NCBI GenBank assembly: GCA_963575745.1
Contig: CAUYUJ010016147.1
Location: 98,501-162,500 of the forward strand
Source of the DNA: Prorocentrum cordatum
Lineage: Eukaryota > Sar > Dinophyceae > Prorocentrales > Prorocentraceae
Direction of reading: 5' to 3'
DNA: 64,000 nt
Shown: piece after piece, positions 1-9,417 of the stretch
How positions within the stretch are numbered: position 1 is the stretch's first letter
How the letters are laid out: every line of letters starts with the position of its first letter
Position numbers and translations under genes: made by a program
The notes under the pieces: model-generated
The model's database searches: none
The model's input: only the letters and a program-made list of their open reading frames with translations
Told to the model about the DNA's origin: nothing

Positions 1-49
1 GGCCCCCCCCCGTCGAGGGCAGAAATTCCCTCAGCCAGGGAGGAGAAAG

Positions 50-115
50 GGGAGGGGGAGGAGGAGGAGGAGGAGGAGGAGGAGGAGGAGGAGGAGGAGG
101 AGGAGGAGGAGGAGG
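50..115. repeat. (GGA)n microsatellite
   Basis: Near-perfect GGA trinucleotide tract, the first of many purine-rich tracts in this window. It lies just upstream of a probable exon, with about 58 bp between them, and shows no coding signal of its own. Confidence 0.9.
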
Positions 116-173
116 CAGAGAAGGAAACCTCTCGATCCCATTTTGCGTGACTTTTCCATCCGTTTCAGCACAG

Positions 174-452
174 GAGCCAGACGTGCCTGCTGATATATTG
201 GACGGTCCTGTGGCGCCGCCGCCTGCTGATATATTAGACGGTCCTGCGGCGCCAGCTGGGCCAGACGTGCCTGCTCCAGAGCATGTTGCAGGTGCAGGTC
301 CAGCGCCTGCTCCAGTTGATGTGCCAGCGACGGGCATCCGCTGTTACGACATGGCGCCATCGGGGAGGAGTATATGTGTCTTCTGCGGGAAGGCCATTGG
401 CAAGGGCGTGTGGAGGTTCGATTACAGGTTCCGGGCTTCCTCTTCGCTGCGG
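174..452 (+). CDS. Probable internal exon with a Cys-x2-Cys motif, function unknown
   Basis: An open frame of 93 codons runs between a pyrimidine-rich acceptor (TTTCAGCACAG, exon from 174) and a possible GC donor (CGG|GCGATA, after 452); both ends are phase 0. The peptide begins with Pro/Ala/Asp-rich sequence holding two copies of PADILDGP, a 36-bp tandem duplication. It ends with a compact segment reading IRCYDMAPSGRSICVFCGK and then KGVWRFDYRFRASSSL. The C-x2-C-G-K-x-I-x-K-G pattern resembles half of a small zinc-binding module, but the partner Cys/His residues are not in this exon. No neighbouring exon was found before 1 or up to 5 kb, so this may be an orphan or transposon-captured exon. 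The opposite strand is also open but is low complexity. The function is not recognised. Confidence 0.38.
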
Positions 453-585
453 GCGATATCAAGAGGGGCGGGAGCGTGCATTTGAAATGCACGTTCCCGT
501 CCCTTTCTCGATATTGCGCGAGCGCCGACGGCGGCGGCGACGACGACGACGGGGACGAGAGGGCCCAAAGCAGCTCCCAGGGGGC

Positions 586-715
586 TCGAAAGGGGGACCC
601 AAACGGCGCCAAGAGGCTCCAAGCGGGCCCACGACGTTTCCAAGAGGGCCCAAGACGGCTCCAAGGTGGCCCTCGAGGGCACAATGCGGCCCCAAGAGGG
701 CCAAGAGGGCACCAA
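586..715. repeat. Degenerate CCAAGAGGGCC-type repeat
   Basis: About 130 bp of imperfect 10-20 bp units of the form GGCCCCAAGANGGC. The same loose motif recurs at 3700-3780, 13380-13940, 26300-26390 and 37440-37640 on either strand. Long open frames through it are composition artefacts. Confidence 0.6.
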
Positions 716-800
716 CAAAAACACAACTACACGAACCACTACCACACCAGGACATACGTGTCAACGCAAGGCCGCAGACGTCGACGCCGACGCGCGCGCG

Positions 801-992
801 CCCCTTGGGTGACCCACCCCCCTTGGGTGACCCACCCCCCTTGGGTGACCCACCCCCCCTGGGTGACCCACCCTCCTCGGGTGACCCACCCCCCTTGGGT
901 GACCCACCCCCCTTGGCCGACCCACGCCCCCTAAAGGAGGCCGGGTGACCCACCCCCCTCGGGTGACCCACCCCCCTCGGGTGACCCATCCC
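801..992. repeat. 18-bp minisatellite
   Basis: About ten tandem copies of CCCCTTGGGTGACCCACC, with substitutions such as CTCGGG for CTTGGG and one disrupted unit near 915-945. Each unit contains the palindrome GGGTGACCC less one base. Every frame through it is open because 18 is a multiple of 3. Confidence 0.9.
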
Positions 993-1026
993 CCTGCGTG
1001 GGGGCGTCCGCGTGCGCCCGCTCGTA

Positions 1027-1350
1027 GGGAGTTCTGCGTTGTCCACAATAAGAAGATAGCCTTGCAATTCCAGAAACTGAATTAAACTTTCCTGTAGGCC
1101 TTTAAGGAGGCCGACGGGAAGCGTGTCGTCCAAGGGGGGCGCTCGCGCGTAGGGGGCCCCGTATTGCCCGCACTACGATGACCGCCTTGGAGGGCCCATC
1201 CCCGCGTGCATTCATGGAGGCGCCCGCGCGCAGGGAGTTCTGTGTTGTCCACAATAAGAAGATATCCTTGCAATTCCAAAAACTGAATTAAACTTTTCTG
1301 TGGGCCTTTAAGGAGGCCGACAGAAAGCGCGCCACCCAAGGGGGTGCGCA
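1027..1350. repeat. Direct duplication of about 118 bp, offset 206 bp
   Basis: The segment beginning GGGAGTTCTG and containing GTCCACAATAAGAAGATA occurs at 1027-1145 and again at 1233-1350 with a handful of substitutions. The stretch between the copies is G/C-rich and shows nothing recognisable. No coding signal was seen. Confidence 0.8.
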
Positions 1351-1553
1351 CCCAGACAAACCAACAAACTACAACAATAAGCAAGCCACGACACACAAAC
1401 ACACGACGACAAGCAAACCAGCCACGACAACAAAAACAAACAAACCACGACGACAAACAAACCACGAACAACAAACAAACCACGACAATAAGCCCGCCAC
1501 GATCACACAAACAAACAAACTACGACAACATTCAAACTACAACAACGCATTCA
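1343..1553. repeat. CA-rich arm of a long inverted repeat
   Basis: A region rich in ACAAACAAACCACGACA whose reverse complement matches 3190-3400 over roughly 200 bp, including the distinctive non-repetitive stretch GATCGTGGCGGGCTTATT. The two arms bracket the purine-rich satellite array. Confidence 0.75.
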
Positions 1554-1667
1554 CCGCGTAAAAAAACACGCGTGGCTTTTTTCTCGGCGACGACGAGAAG
1601 GACTCCGCCTCCTGGAGGAGGAGGAGGAGGAGGAGGCGGAGGAGGAGGAGGAGAGGGAGGAGGAGGT

Positions 1668-1924
1668 CGCACATGTTATTTCAAAGGGGGGCAGAAATAA
1701 CATCTCGGATCTTGTCATTTGGCCCCGTGGGTGGGGGGTGGGTGTTGGCGCCAATGCGCTGTCCAGGCGCGGCTAGGCGGGGCGGGGGAACATGTTATTT
1801 CAAAGGGGGGCAGAAATAACATCTCGGATCTTGTCATTTGGCCCCGTGGGTGGGGGGTGGGTATTGGCGCCAATGCGCTGTCCAGGTGCGGCTAGCGGGG
1901 CGGGGGGACAGAGGAACAAGGGGC

Positions 1925-1958
<34 letters not shown>

Positions 1959-2804
1959 GAGGAGGAGGAGGCGGAGGAGGAGGAGGAGAGGGAGGAGGAG
2001 GTCGCACATGTTATTTCAAAGGGGGGCAGAAATAACATCTCGGATCTTGTCATTTGGCCCCGTGGGTGGGGGGGGGCGTTGGCGCCAATGCGCTGTCCAG
2101 GTGCGGCTAGCGGGGCGGGAGGACAGAGGAACAAGGGGAGGAGGGGGGGAAGAGGAGGAGGAGGAGGAGGGGGAGGAGGAGGAGGAGGAGGAGGGGGGGA
2201 GGAGGAGGAGGAGGAGGAGGAGGAGGAGGAGAGGGCAAGAGGAGGTCGCACATGTCATTCAAAGGGGGCGGAAATAACATCTCGGATTTGTCATTTGGCC
2301 CCGTGGGTGGGGGCTGGGGTTGGCGCCAACGCGCTGTCCAGGCGCGGCTACCGGGGCGGGGGGCAGAGGAACAAGGGGAGGAGTGGGGGGGGGGGGGGGG
2401 GAGGAGGAGGAGGGGAGGAGGAGCGGAGGAGAGGAGGATAGGGAGGAGGAGGTCGCACATGTTATTCAAGGGGGGCAGAAATAACATATCGGATCTTGTC
2501 ATTTGGCCCCGTGGGTGGGGGTGTGGCGCTGGCGCCAACGCGCTGTCCAGGTGCGGCTAGCGGGGCGGGGGGACAGAGGAACAAGGGGGGAGGGGGGGGG
2601 GAGGAGGAGGGGGGAGGAGGAGGAGGAGGAGGAGGCGGAGGAGGAGGAGGAGAGGGAGGAGGAGGTCGCACATGTTATTTCAAAGGGGGGCAGAAATAAC
2701 ATCTCGGATCTTGTCATTTGGCCCCGTGGGTGGGGGGTGGGTATTGGCGCCAATGCGCTGTCCAGGTGCGGCTAGCGGGGCGGGGGGACAGAGGAACAAG
2801 GGGC

Positions 2805-2838
<34 letters not shown>

Positions 2839-2940
2839 GAGGAGGAGGAGGCGGAGGAGGAGGAGGAGAGGGAGGAGGAGGTCGCACATGTTATTTCAAA
2901 GGGGGGCAGAAATAACATCTCGGATCTTGTCATTTGGCCC
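1668..2940. repeat. Purine-rich satellite array, 7 units of about 210-245 bp
   Basis: Units start with CGCACATGTTATTTC at about 1668, 1789 (short unit), 2003, 2247, 2454, 2667 and 2883. Each has a conserved core of about 150 bp (hairpin ATGTTATTTC / GAAATAACAT, then ATCTTGTCATTTGGCCCCGT, then GCGCCAATGCGCTGTCCAGG) followed by a variable GGA tract. The segment at 1792-2035 recurs essentially unchanged at 2672-2915, an 880-bp higher-order step. Frames of 60-160 residues through the tracts are poly-Gly, poly-Arg or poly-Glu artefacts. Confidence 0.93.
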
Positions 2941-3002
2941 CGTCGTCGTCATCGCCCCTACGTCATTACAGGGGCCATGACGTAGGGGCGATGACGACGA
3001 CG
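2941..3002. repeat. Perfect 26-bp inverted repeat (hairpin)
   Basis: Arms 2941-2966 and 2977-3002 are exact reverse complements around a 10-nt spacer; the arm core is ATCGCCCCTACGTCAT. It sits exactly where the last satellite unit breaks off after GGCCCCGT. Confidence 0.92.
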
Positions 3003-3138
3003 GACATCCCGCGCCCCTTCCAGGAGGCTGCACGCGGGCTGCATCGGCCAGGCGCCGATGGCGACGAGGGCCCAGGACTTCCTTGGAGCCTCTCCTTCCG
3101 GCCTCCTGGACCAGGAGGCGGAGACCTTCTCGTCGTCG

Positions 3139-3530
3139 TCATGTCGTGGTTTGTTTGTTGGCGTGGTTTGGGTCTCATGGTTGAGTTGTTGTTGTGGTTT
3201 GAGTGTTGACGATGTTTGCTTGTTTGTGTGATCGTGGCGGGCTTATTATCGTGGTTGGTTGGTTTGTCGTGGTTTGTTTGTTGTCGTGGTTTGTTTGTTT
3301 TTGTTGTCGTGGCTTGTTTACTTGTCGTAGTGCGTTTGTGTGTCGTGGTTTGTTTGTTGTTGTGGTTTATTTGCTTGTCGTGGTTTGTTTGTGTGTCGTG
3401 TGTTGTGTTATCGTGATTTGTGTTTGGAGTGGTTTGTTTGTTGTCGTGGTTCGTTTGTTGTCGTGGTTTGTTTGTTGTCGTGTGTTGTCGTTGTTGGTTG
3501 GTGTGTTGTTGTGGTTTGCTTGTGATCAGT
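3139..3530. repeat. GT-rich arm of the long inverted repeat
   Basis: About 390 bp built on GTCGTGGTTTGTTTGTT. Positions 3190-3400 are the inverted counterpart of 1343-1553. A similar GT-rich texture, TTGTCCCGTGGTTG, recurs at 51190-51450. Confidence 0.75.
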
Positions 3531-3608
3531 CCATTTCCCATCCCCCATCGGCCGCCACTCCCTCCGTGCCAGTTTCTTTCTAAATCCTAGGGGCCCCGTC
3601 TAGAATCA

Positions 3609-3665
3609 ACATGTTTCAAATCGATTAGAATCATGTTTCGCGTGCGCCTGCAGAGGCCCCCCCCT
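3609..3665. repeat. Dispersed repeat, copy 1 of 3
   Basis: A segment with AAATCGATTAGAATCATG followed by CGCGTGCGCCTGCAGAGGCC also occurs at 7890-7943 and 8090-8143. The first part is a near-palindrome centred on ATCGAT. No function is visible. Confidence 0.6.
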
Positions 3666-3797
3666 TCCGCGCTCGTCTTGAGGGACCTCTCTTGGGACCT
3701 ATTGGACTCCAATAGGTTCCAAGAGAGCCCAAAAGGGGCCCCAAGAGAGCCCAAGGCAGTTCCAGGAGAGCACACGCGAGCCTGGGAAGGATGATGA

Positions 3798-3852
3798 GGG
3801 GGAGGAGGAGGAGGAGGAGGAGGAGGAGGAGGAGGAGGAGGAGGAGGAGGAT
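3798..3852. repeat. (GGA)n microsatellite
   Basis: Near-pure GGA tract. The 470 bp that follow hold no recognisable gene, but contain an inverted repeat of 24 bp with one mismatch (4129-4152 and 4203-4226, core CCTGCCCGCACCC). Confidence 0.85.
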
Positions 3853-4323
3853 TTAGAAAGAAACTGGCACGGAGGGAGCGGGGTGGGAGGGATCGACGGT
3901 CGACCCTCCATCCGGAGGACATCGCGACGGCGTCGGCCTTCAAGGCCGAGGCCATGGGCGAGCCCCACTTCGAGATGCTGGTGGGGGCGCTGGCAGATTT
4001 GGAAGAGGGCGTTTCGTGACAAAGTGTCATTGGTCGTCGTCGCCGTCGCCCGCACCGTCTGGACCTTCCTGGGTTGTGGGAGGGAGGTGTTCGCACTTCC
4101 CAGAGCAGTTCAGAGATCGGGGAGGCCCTGCCCGCACCCGTGTTCGCACCCACATCCCCACCAGCCATCATCGATACACTCGACGATGCGCCTGGGAGAG
4201 GGAGGTGCGAACATGGGTGCGGGCAGGGGGGCGGGCCCCCACTGGCTCCTCGCACTCGGGTTCGGCTTCCAACTTTTCCGTGGGCGGCGGCCCCTTCGTG
4301 GGCGCTGGGGGGCTTCGACTCTT

Positions 4324-4628
4324 GGAGACCCCTGTCGATGTTCAAGGGGGGGCTCTGGAGCAGGACCGTTGTTCAGGGGGGGGGGGGCTCTGGAACACGA
4401 TCTGATTCAAGGATTTCGAGTTTGCGACCCCTGTCGATGTTCAAGGGCCCTCTCTTGAACAAGATCGTGTTCCAGAGTCGGCCGACTCTGGAACGCGATT
4501 TTGTTGCAGAGAGGGCCCTGGAACATCGAGAGGGGTAGAAAAAAAACAGAACCATGGAACATGATATTGTTCAAGAGCGGGGCCCTTCAACAAGAAGCCC
4601 CCGCCCTTGAACATCGACAGGGGTCGCG
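4324..4628. repeat. Fold-back element
   Basis: The motif GACCCCTGTCGATGTTCAAG occurs at 4327 and 4426, with its reverse complement at 4605-4627. Inside lie further mirrored segments: TCTGGAACACGATC against GATCGTGTTCCAGA, and the palindrome GAGTCGGCCGACTC. This nested arrangement fits a fold-back transposon or MITE with a partial tandem copy at its left end. Confidence 0.7.
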
Positions 4629-4708
4629 AAAAAAACGTGCCCATGACGATGGCGCGTGCTGCCGCGCAGCTCTGTTTGCCCGCGCTGGCCGAGAGGACGG
4701 GACACCCT

Positions 4709-4754
4709 TTCATGGTCACAGAACCTTCTTTACCATGAAGATTCTGTGACCATG
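4709..4754. repeat. Short hairpin
   Basis: CATGGTCACAGAA and TTCTGTGACCATG are perfect 13-bp inverted arms, with CTTC/GAAG pairing further in. From 4760 to 5220 nothing is seen except two copies of ACTTAAGGGCACGAGG (about 4969 and 5050) in A/C-rich sequence. Confidence 0.75.
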
Positions 4755-5248
4755 AGAGTGTCCCTGGCAATCTACCGTGACCCGTGACCTTGGGAGTCGA
4801 CCACCGTGTCGAAGGGGCCATGTCGTGACCCATAGTGCCCCAGTCAATATCAGCATTACCCTTCTCTCTGCATTCTCTGCCATGTCCCCCCCCCAAAAAA
4901 AAAAACACAAAGCAGGCATGGATGTATAAGACAACGCACTCAATCAGAACACATACAGCTGTCAGACACTTAAGGGCACGAGGTAACATGGGCACATAAA
5001 TAAGACAACCACAGCTGGCATAAACATCAGGAGACGAGGAAACGCCCACTTAAGGGCACGAGGAAAACATTGACATACCAGACAACGCAAGGCATCATAA
5101 CAACCAGCAGGCAGAAATATGTAAGACAACATGTTGCCGCATGGGGTGCGTCACACAAGCACGCACGCGCAACGCTCAGGAAAACATGACTACAAAATCA
5201 AAACACATGTGCTGACATCAGACATCGTTGCCACAGCCGTTTTGGCAC

Positions 5249-6283
5249 ATGATCCATGCTGCACGGCTCGCGCGAGCTGTATTCGTATCCTTGACTTCTG
5301 CGGCGCTGGCCGCCATGGCCGATTCAATGACGCAGGAGGTGCCCGAAGTTCTGGGTGGCGATCTAGATGAAATCGCCATCACGCACCATGTTCGAAACCT
5401 ACCAGTGTGTTTGGAGCGGGACGTCACTTTCTCCTTGCCCGTATGCATCTCGCTCAGGCGGTGCCCGACCTCGGACGGAGACGCTGGCGAAGGGGCAAGT
5501 CTCCCTCCCAGCGCCATCATCGCGACAGCGGCGTCGGCAACCGCTGGCAAGAGCCTCACGGTGAAGGCGGTCGTCCGTCCAGCAGCAGGCGGCGCTGCAG
5601 ATGCAGATGCAGCCGGCGGCGCTGATGATGCAGATGCAGCAGGCGGTCCAGTCGAGGCCGTCGAGGGCGCAGCCGCAGCAGGCACCGATGATGGTCAGCC
5701 ACCAGCCCAGTCTGTCATAGACGTGCTGGGTCAGCCACCAGCCCAGTCTGTCATAGACGTGCTAGATAGTGATGGCCACCTGAAGGCGGCCTTCAGCTCG
5801 CAGCCTCTGTCTGCTAAGCTCAATGCGGCTATCTTGAAGCGCTTGCCCCCCTCTTTTCCGACATTGGGGCGCGCTTCATCTAGTGGTGAGCCGCCAGCCG
5901 CCAGCCAAGTGGCGAACCCGAAGCTTCGGCGAAGTCTCGCCAATCCTGTTTGCGATGCTCCCATCGGCGATGCTCCCATCGCCGATGCCGATGGGAGCGT
6001 CGCAAGGAGGATTGGCGAGACGATCGCGTCCTCCCTTCGATATCAGCGCCAGTTCCGGTCGCCCAGGCGTTCAGCCATCGGCTTCGGATTCGCTAGGGCA
6101 GACGACCCCACGATCCCTGCTCACGATCCTTTCAAGCAGTTCGAGCCTCGTGGCTCAACGTCCCCAGTGGCCAAGCGCTTGCCAAGGGCCCTGAAGCGCG
6201 GCCTCACTGACCAGCCAGCCTGTGCGTCGCCCAAGAGGCCGTCGGGGTGGCTTCGGCCGAAGTTGCCGAAGGGCTTTCTTTGA
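5249..6283 (+). CDS. Hypothetical Ala/Asp/Pro-rich protein or long exon
   Basis: An open frame of 344 codons from the ATG at 5249 to a TGA at 6281-6283. The N-terminus (MIHAARLARAVFVSLTSAAL) is a plausible but unproven signal peptide; a second candidate ATG is at 5315 in better context (GCCGCCATGG). The middle is low complexity, Ala/Asp/Gly-rich (5580-5700), and contains a tandem duplication, QPPAQSVIDVL twice at 5697-5768. A short segment, APIGDAPIADADG, is encoded by a DNA hairpin at 5955-5998. The C-terminal third is basic and Pro/Ser-rich. It may be the first exon of the gene that continues at 7312, but no phase-matched junction could be chosen. The function is not recognised. Confidence 0.45.
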   Translation: MIHAARLARAVFVSLTSAALAAMADSMTQEVPEVLGGDLDEIAITHHVRNLPVCLERDVTFSLPVCISLRRCPTSDGDAGEGASLPPSAIIATAASATAGKSLTVKAVVRPAAGGAADADAAGGADDADAAGGPVEAVEGAAAAGTDDGQPPAQSVIDVLGQPPAQSVIDVLDSDGHLKAAFSSQPLSAKLNAAILKRLPPSFPTLGRASSSGEPPAASQVANPKLRRSLANPVCDAPIGDAPIADADGSVARRIGETIASSLRYQRQFRSPRRSAIGFGFARADDPTIPAHDPFKQFEPRGSTSPVAKRLPRALKRGLTDQPACASPKRPSGWLRPKLPKGFL

Positions 6284-7311
6284 CGGGGCCAACTCGTAGC
6301 GATGGGTCGCCTTAGGCGATTGATGATGAGCGCGTTGTTCTGGTTGAACCATTTCGGCTTGACCATTGAGGTAATGGTCTAGGACATGGAGGACGGGAGG
6401 GCATTCATAGATAATGGGAGGGGTCATCGGAATACCTGCAGGAAAGGCCAGAGTTCCATTGCATTGCGCACGCCTGACGTAGCGTCGGGGTGCCCTCTTT
6501 GTCGCCTCGCATCTGGCCAAGCTGGGCGTCGGTAGCGAGGCCGACCTGCTAACAGAGAACAAAACATCAGCAGCACCATCACCATCACCACCATCATTAT
6601 GTGTAAAATCATATTTACAGCATCATCGCCATCATCGTAGATATGTGGATCGAGGCTCTTTCGCCTGGGCAGGCCTACTAGGATGTCTGGTTGTTGGTGG
6701 TGAGTAGGTCTAAGTTCGTCCGCTAAGATGTCTGAGAAAGTCTGTTAAGATCTAGGTCTGATGTCTTGAAGCATCTTGAGGCATCTTGAAACAACTTGGG
6801 GCATCTTGAGGCATATTAGTCCATGTTGAATTTTGAGCCATGTGGGACCTCATCATGTCATGTGCTCTCGGATTCCCTCTCGGAGTCGCCCTGGTCGAAA
6901 ACGTGCCGTCCGACGCCTCGGCGCTTGCAGCGACGTGCCCTCCAGGAGAGTTTGCATAAAACAGTCTCCCCGCAAGGCTGTCATGAGTCATACAAGCTTC
7001 CACGCTTCCGTCAAAGTGTTCACCCTGCAGTGCTTCCGTCAAAAGGTTCCCCCTTCAGTGCTTGCATGCAAGTTGCCCCCTGTCAGGGGTTGCACACAAA
7101 TCGCCCCTCCCAGGGCATGCGACGCCCAGGGGGAGGGGGTGGAGGGGGAGGAGGTGGCACGTGCACACACATATACACGCACACGACTGGGCAGCCCACA
7201 GTCTTGCCGTAGACTTCGTTGGCCCAAGTCGTGAAGTCTTCTTGGTTAGGTCTCTTGCTCGTTTCGAGCCTCGCGGGTTCATCGCGCCTGCTCCTGTGGC
7301 CACGCGCGTTG
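6284..7311. other. Non-coding interval with CAT tract and degenerate repeats
   Basis: About 1 kb between two coding segments. It holds a short CAC/CAT tract (6568-6600), a series of CATCTTGAGG units (6758-6830) and a G/A-rich patch (7110-7150). The reading frame at 7180-7517 in a second phase is long but has lower third-position GC than the exon beginning at 7312, so it was not chosen. Confidence 0.5.
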
Positions 7312-7610
7312 ATGGCGCCGAAGGCTGCTCATCTTCAGACACCGCCGAGGCCCGCGTGGCTGCGGAGGTCGTCGCCAGTGACGCGGCGCCGCTTCATGAG
7401 GTTGCTGAAACAGATCAAGATCTTGAAGATGATTGTGAAGTGCCAGAACACCCGTCTGCGCGCGAAGCAGGTGGCGCTCAAGGCCGTCGCGAAGGAGAGC
7501 CGGAGGGCGCTGGATGAGGAGGAGACGTTGAAGACCCACTTCAGCCAGTTGGTTGAGGACATGCGCGCGCAGATTGACACGGAGGGCTCCACGAGCAGCG
7601 AGGCCGCTGG
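7312..7610 (+). CDS. Exon 1 of a spliced hypothetical gene
   Basis: From ATG 7312 (MAPKAAHLQTPPRPAWLRRS) the frame runs to a GTGAGC donor after 7610 (codon phase 2). Third positions are almost all G or C. The peptide is basic, then turns into a helical, probably coiled-coil stretch: LRAKQVALKAVAKESRRALD, then EEETLKTHFSQLVEDMRAQI. Splicing 7610 to 8548 completes a Gly codon and keeps the frame open into the next exon, which is the main reason for joining them. Read without splicing, the frame ends at a TGA at 7612-7614. An in-frame extension upstream to 7219 exists but has no ATG in better context. The start is therefore the least certain part. Confidence 0.5.
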
Positions 7611-7752
7611 GTGAGCTCGCGGCCTCGACATCAGGACGGTGGCCTCAACCTCAGGACGGCGGCCGCTCGGCGCGGCAGATGGCTGCGCTTCTCCAGCAAA
7701 AGCATCATCATCATCACCATCACCACCATCATCATTCCCAGCACCATCGTCA

Positions 7753-7789
<37 letters not shown>

Positions 7790-8547
7790 GTCATAATCAT
7801 CATCATCAGCAGCATCAGAGCACTCCCCAAAGGGCTTGCATGAAGGTCCCCCCATCAGAGCACTCCCCTAAGGGCTTGCATAGGAGGCAACATGTCTTAA
7901 ATCGATTAAGAACATGTTGCGCGTGCGCCTGCAGAGGCCCCCCCGTTTTGGCTTCCATGAATCGTGTCACTCTTCAGGGCTTCCATAAAAAGTGACACTC
8001 TCCAGGCCTTCCCATCAGGGCACTCCCCAAAGGGCTTGCATGAAGGCCCCCCCCATCAGAGCACTCCCCTAAGGGCTTGCATAGGAGGCAACATCATTTA
8101 AAACGATTAAGAACATGTTGCGCGTGCGCCTGCAGAGGCCCCCCCGTTTTGGCGTCCACAAAAATGTCACTCTTCAGGGCTTGCCTAGAATAGCCCTCCC
8201 CCCTCAGGGCCTCAGGGCTTGCGTCGAAGTGACCCTCCCCGCTTAGGGCTTGCACAGACTTCTGAGCTTGCATAGAAGTGGTTTCCCTCTGGGCTTACAT
8301 AAAGGAGCCCATCCAATCAGTGCTTGCAGTCAGCGCCCTCTTCTCAGGGCTCGCAAAACAAAAAAACAGAGGGCCCTCAGAAGATTCCGCTCCCAAGGTC
8401 ACAATCGTGCTCTCGCTCGCTGGCACTGCAAGGGTTCCTCCAAAAGCCATTTTGGCTCCAGGCTTCCGTTCCAGAGCGAGCCTGCCGGCCTAGTGTCCCT
8501 TGCCCAGGGGCCTTGGGGGCCCACGTCTCGGCAGCGCCTGGTTTCAG
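7611..8547 (+). other. Intron 1 (GT-AG) with CAT microsatellite and duplication
   Basis: Begins GTGAGC and ends TGGTTTCAG. It contains a CAT/CAC tract (7703-7812) and two copies of a 203-bp segment (7855-8057 and 8058-8260) carrying the GCACTCCCCTAAGGGCTTGC motif and the dispersed repeat described at 3609. A DinoSL-like stretch lies at 8439-8461. The motif TGCCCAGGGGCCTTGGGG at 8501-8518 is shared with intron 2. Confidence 0.5.
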
Positions 8548-9224
8548 CGCCATGCCTGGCGCGGCGTCGAAGATGAAGAAGGATGCTCCCGCCGCGAGCC
8601 AGCAGCCCAGCAGCAGGGCGAAGGTCAATGCAAAAAAAGGCACCCCCTTTGACTCCAAGGGCAAGCCGACGAAGGGCTCCAAGAAGGATAAGGAGACGAG
8701 CCCCGCAGAGCCTGAGAACGCGTGGGCGCATGCGCCCCCGCACACCTGCCAGGCGTGCGTGCAGACCACCCACGATATCGACAGGGACAGCGACCCGTCG
8801 AACAAGTACTTCCTGCGCTGGCATAAGACTTGGATGAACGCCGCGGGCATCCTCCTCCCTGGGGGCAGTGAATGCTCGAGGTGCTTTGACACTCGCAGGC
8901 GCTACTTCGACGAGACGTTCACTTCCCTCATGCAGAAGCGCCAGGAGAACCAGGATTTAGACAACCACTACTACGATCTCAGGCGCGACAGGGCGAGCGG
9001 CGGGACCAAGTTCAAGGACCAGCAGAAGATGAAGGTCGACCAGTGGGTGAGCAAGAAGAAGGAGGAGTTCGACGAGGATTTCATCGAGGGGACTTGGATG
9101 GAGCTGTACGCGTTTGCCGACCAGAGGCGCATCCAGGGGTTCAAGAACGAGGACGATCTCGTGGAGGTGATTAAGTCCAAGTGGCCGCACTTCAGGGTGG
9201 CCTTCAACAAAGCTGGAATTCTAG
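8548..9224 (+). CDS. Exon 2: Cys4 zinc-binding-like module
   Basis: The frame is entered with phase 2 from exon 1; its first ATG, at 8552, could alternatively be the true start. Counting from that ATG, residues 1-55 are Lys/Ala/Ser-rich and probably disordered. C66-x2-C69 (HTCQACV) and C108-x2-C111 (SECSRCFDTRRRYF) form a likely Cys4 zinc site around an aromatic-rich segment (NKYFLRWHKTWMNAAGILLP). A charged helical region follows (KMKVDQWVSKKKEEFDEDF, then GTWMELYAFAD). The exon leaves at CTAG|GCCGCG in phase 1. Role unknown; a nucleic-acid or protein-binding role would fit but is inference. Confidence 0.62.
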
Positions 9225-9417
9225 GCCGCGGTTTGCCAAATGCTGCCCTCCTTTGTTTGTGGTTCTGGGGCCAGTTGCCCAGGGGCCTTGGGGCTCCACG
9301 TCCTGGGCCTACGTTCGAATAACCCAGGGGCCTAGGTCCGCTTGCCCAAGGGCCTTGGGGCTCCACGTCCTGGGGGCTAATGCGTAGGGGGCGGCATTGT
9401 GCAAGCCTTTAGCCTAG
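9225..9417 (+). other. Intron 2 (GC-AG, 193 bp)
   Basis: Bounded by CTAG|GC at 9224/9225 and CCTAG|GGG at 9417/9418, so CTAG is repeated at both edges. Removing it creates GGG-GTG-GAG-ATG and keeps the frame open. It contains two direct copies of TGCCCAGGGGCCTTGGGG or a one-base variant (9276-9293, 9343-9360), each followed by CTCCACGTCCTGGG. GC donors and edge repeats are common in dinoflagellate introns. Confidence 0.55.

Noticed and set aside
7062-7517. Alternative reading frame with EVPEHPSAREAGGAQG
   Set aside because: Lower third-position GC than the overlapping frame, and no phase-compatible junction to exon 2.
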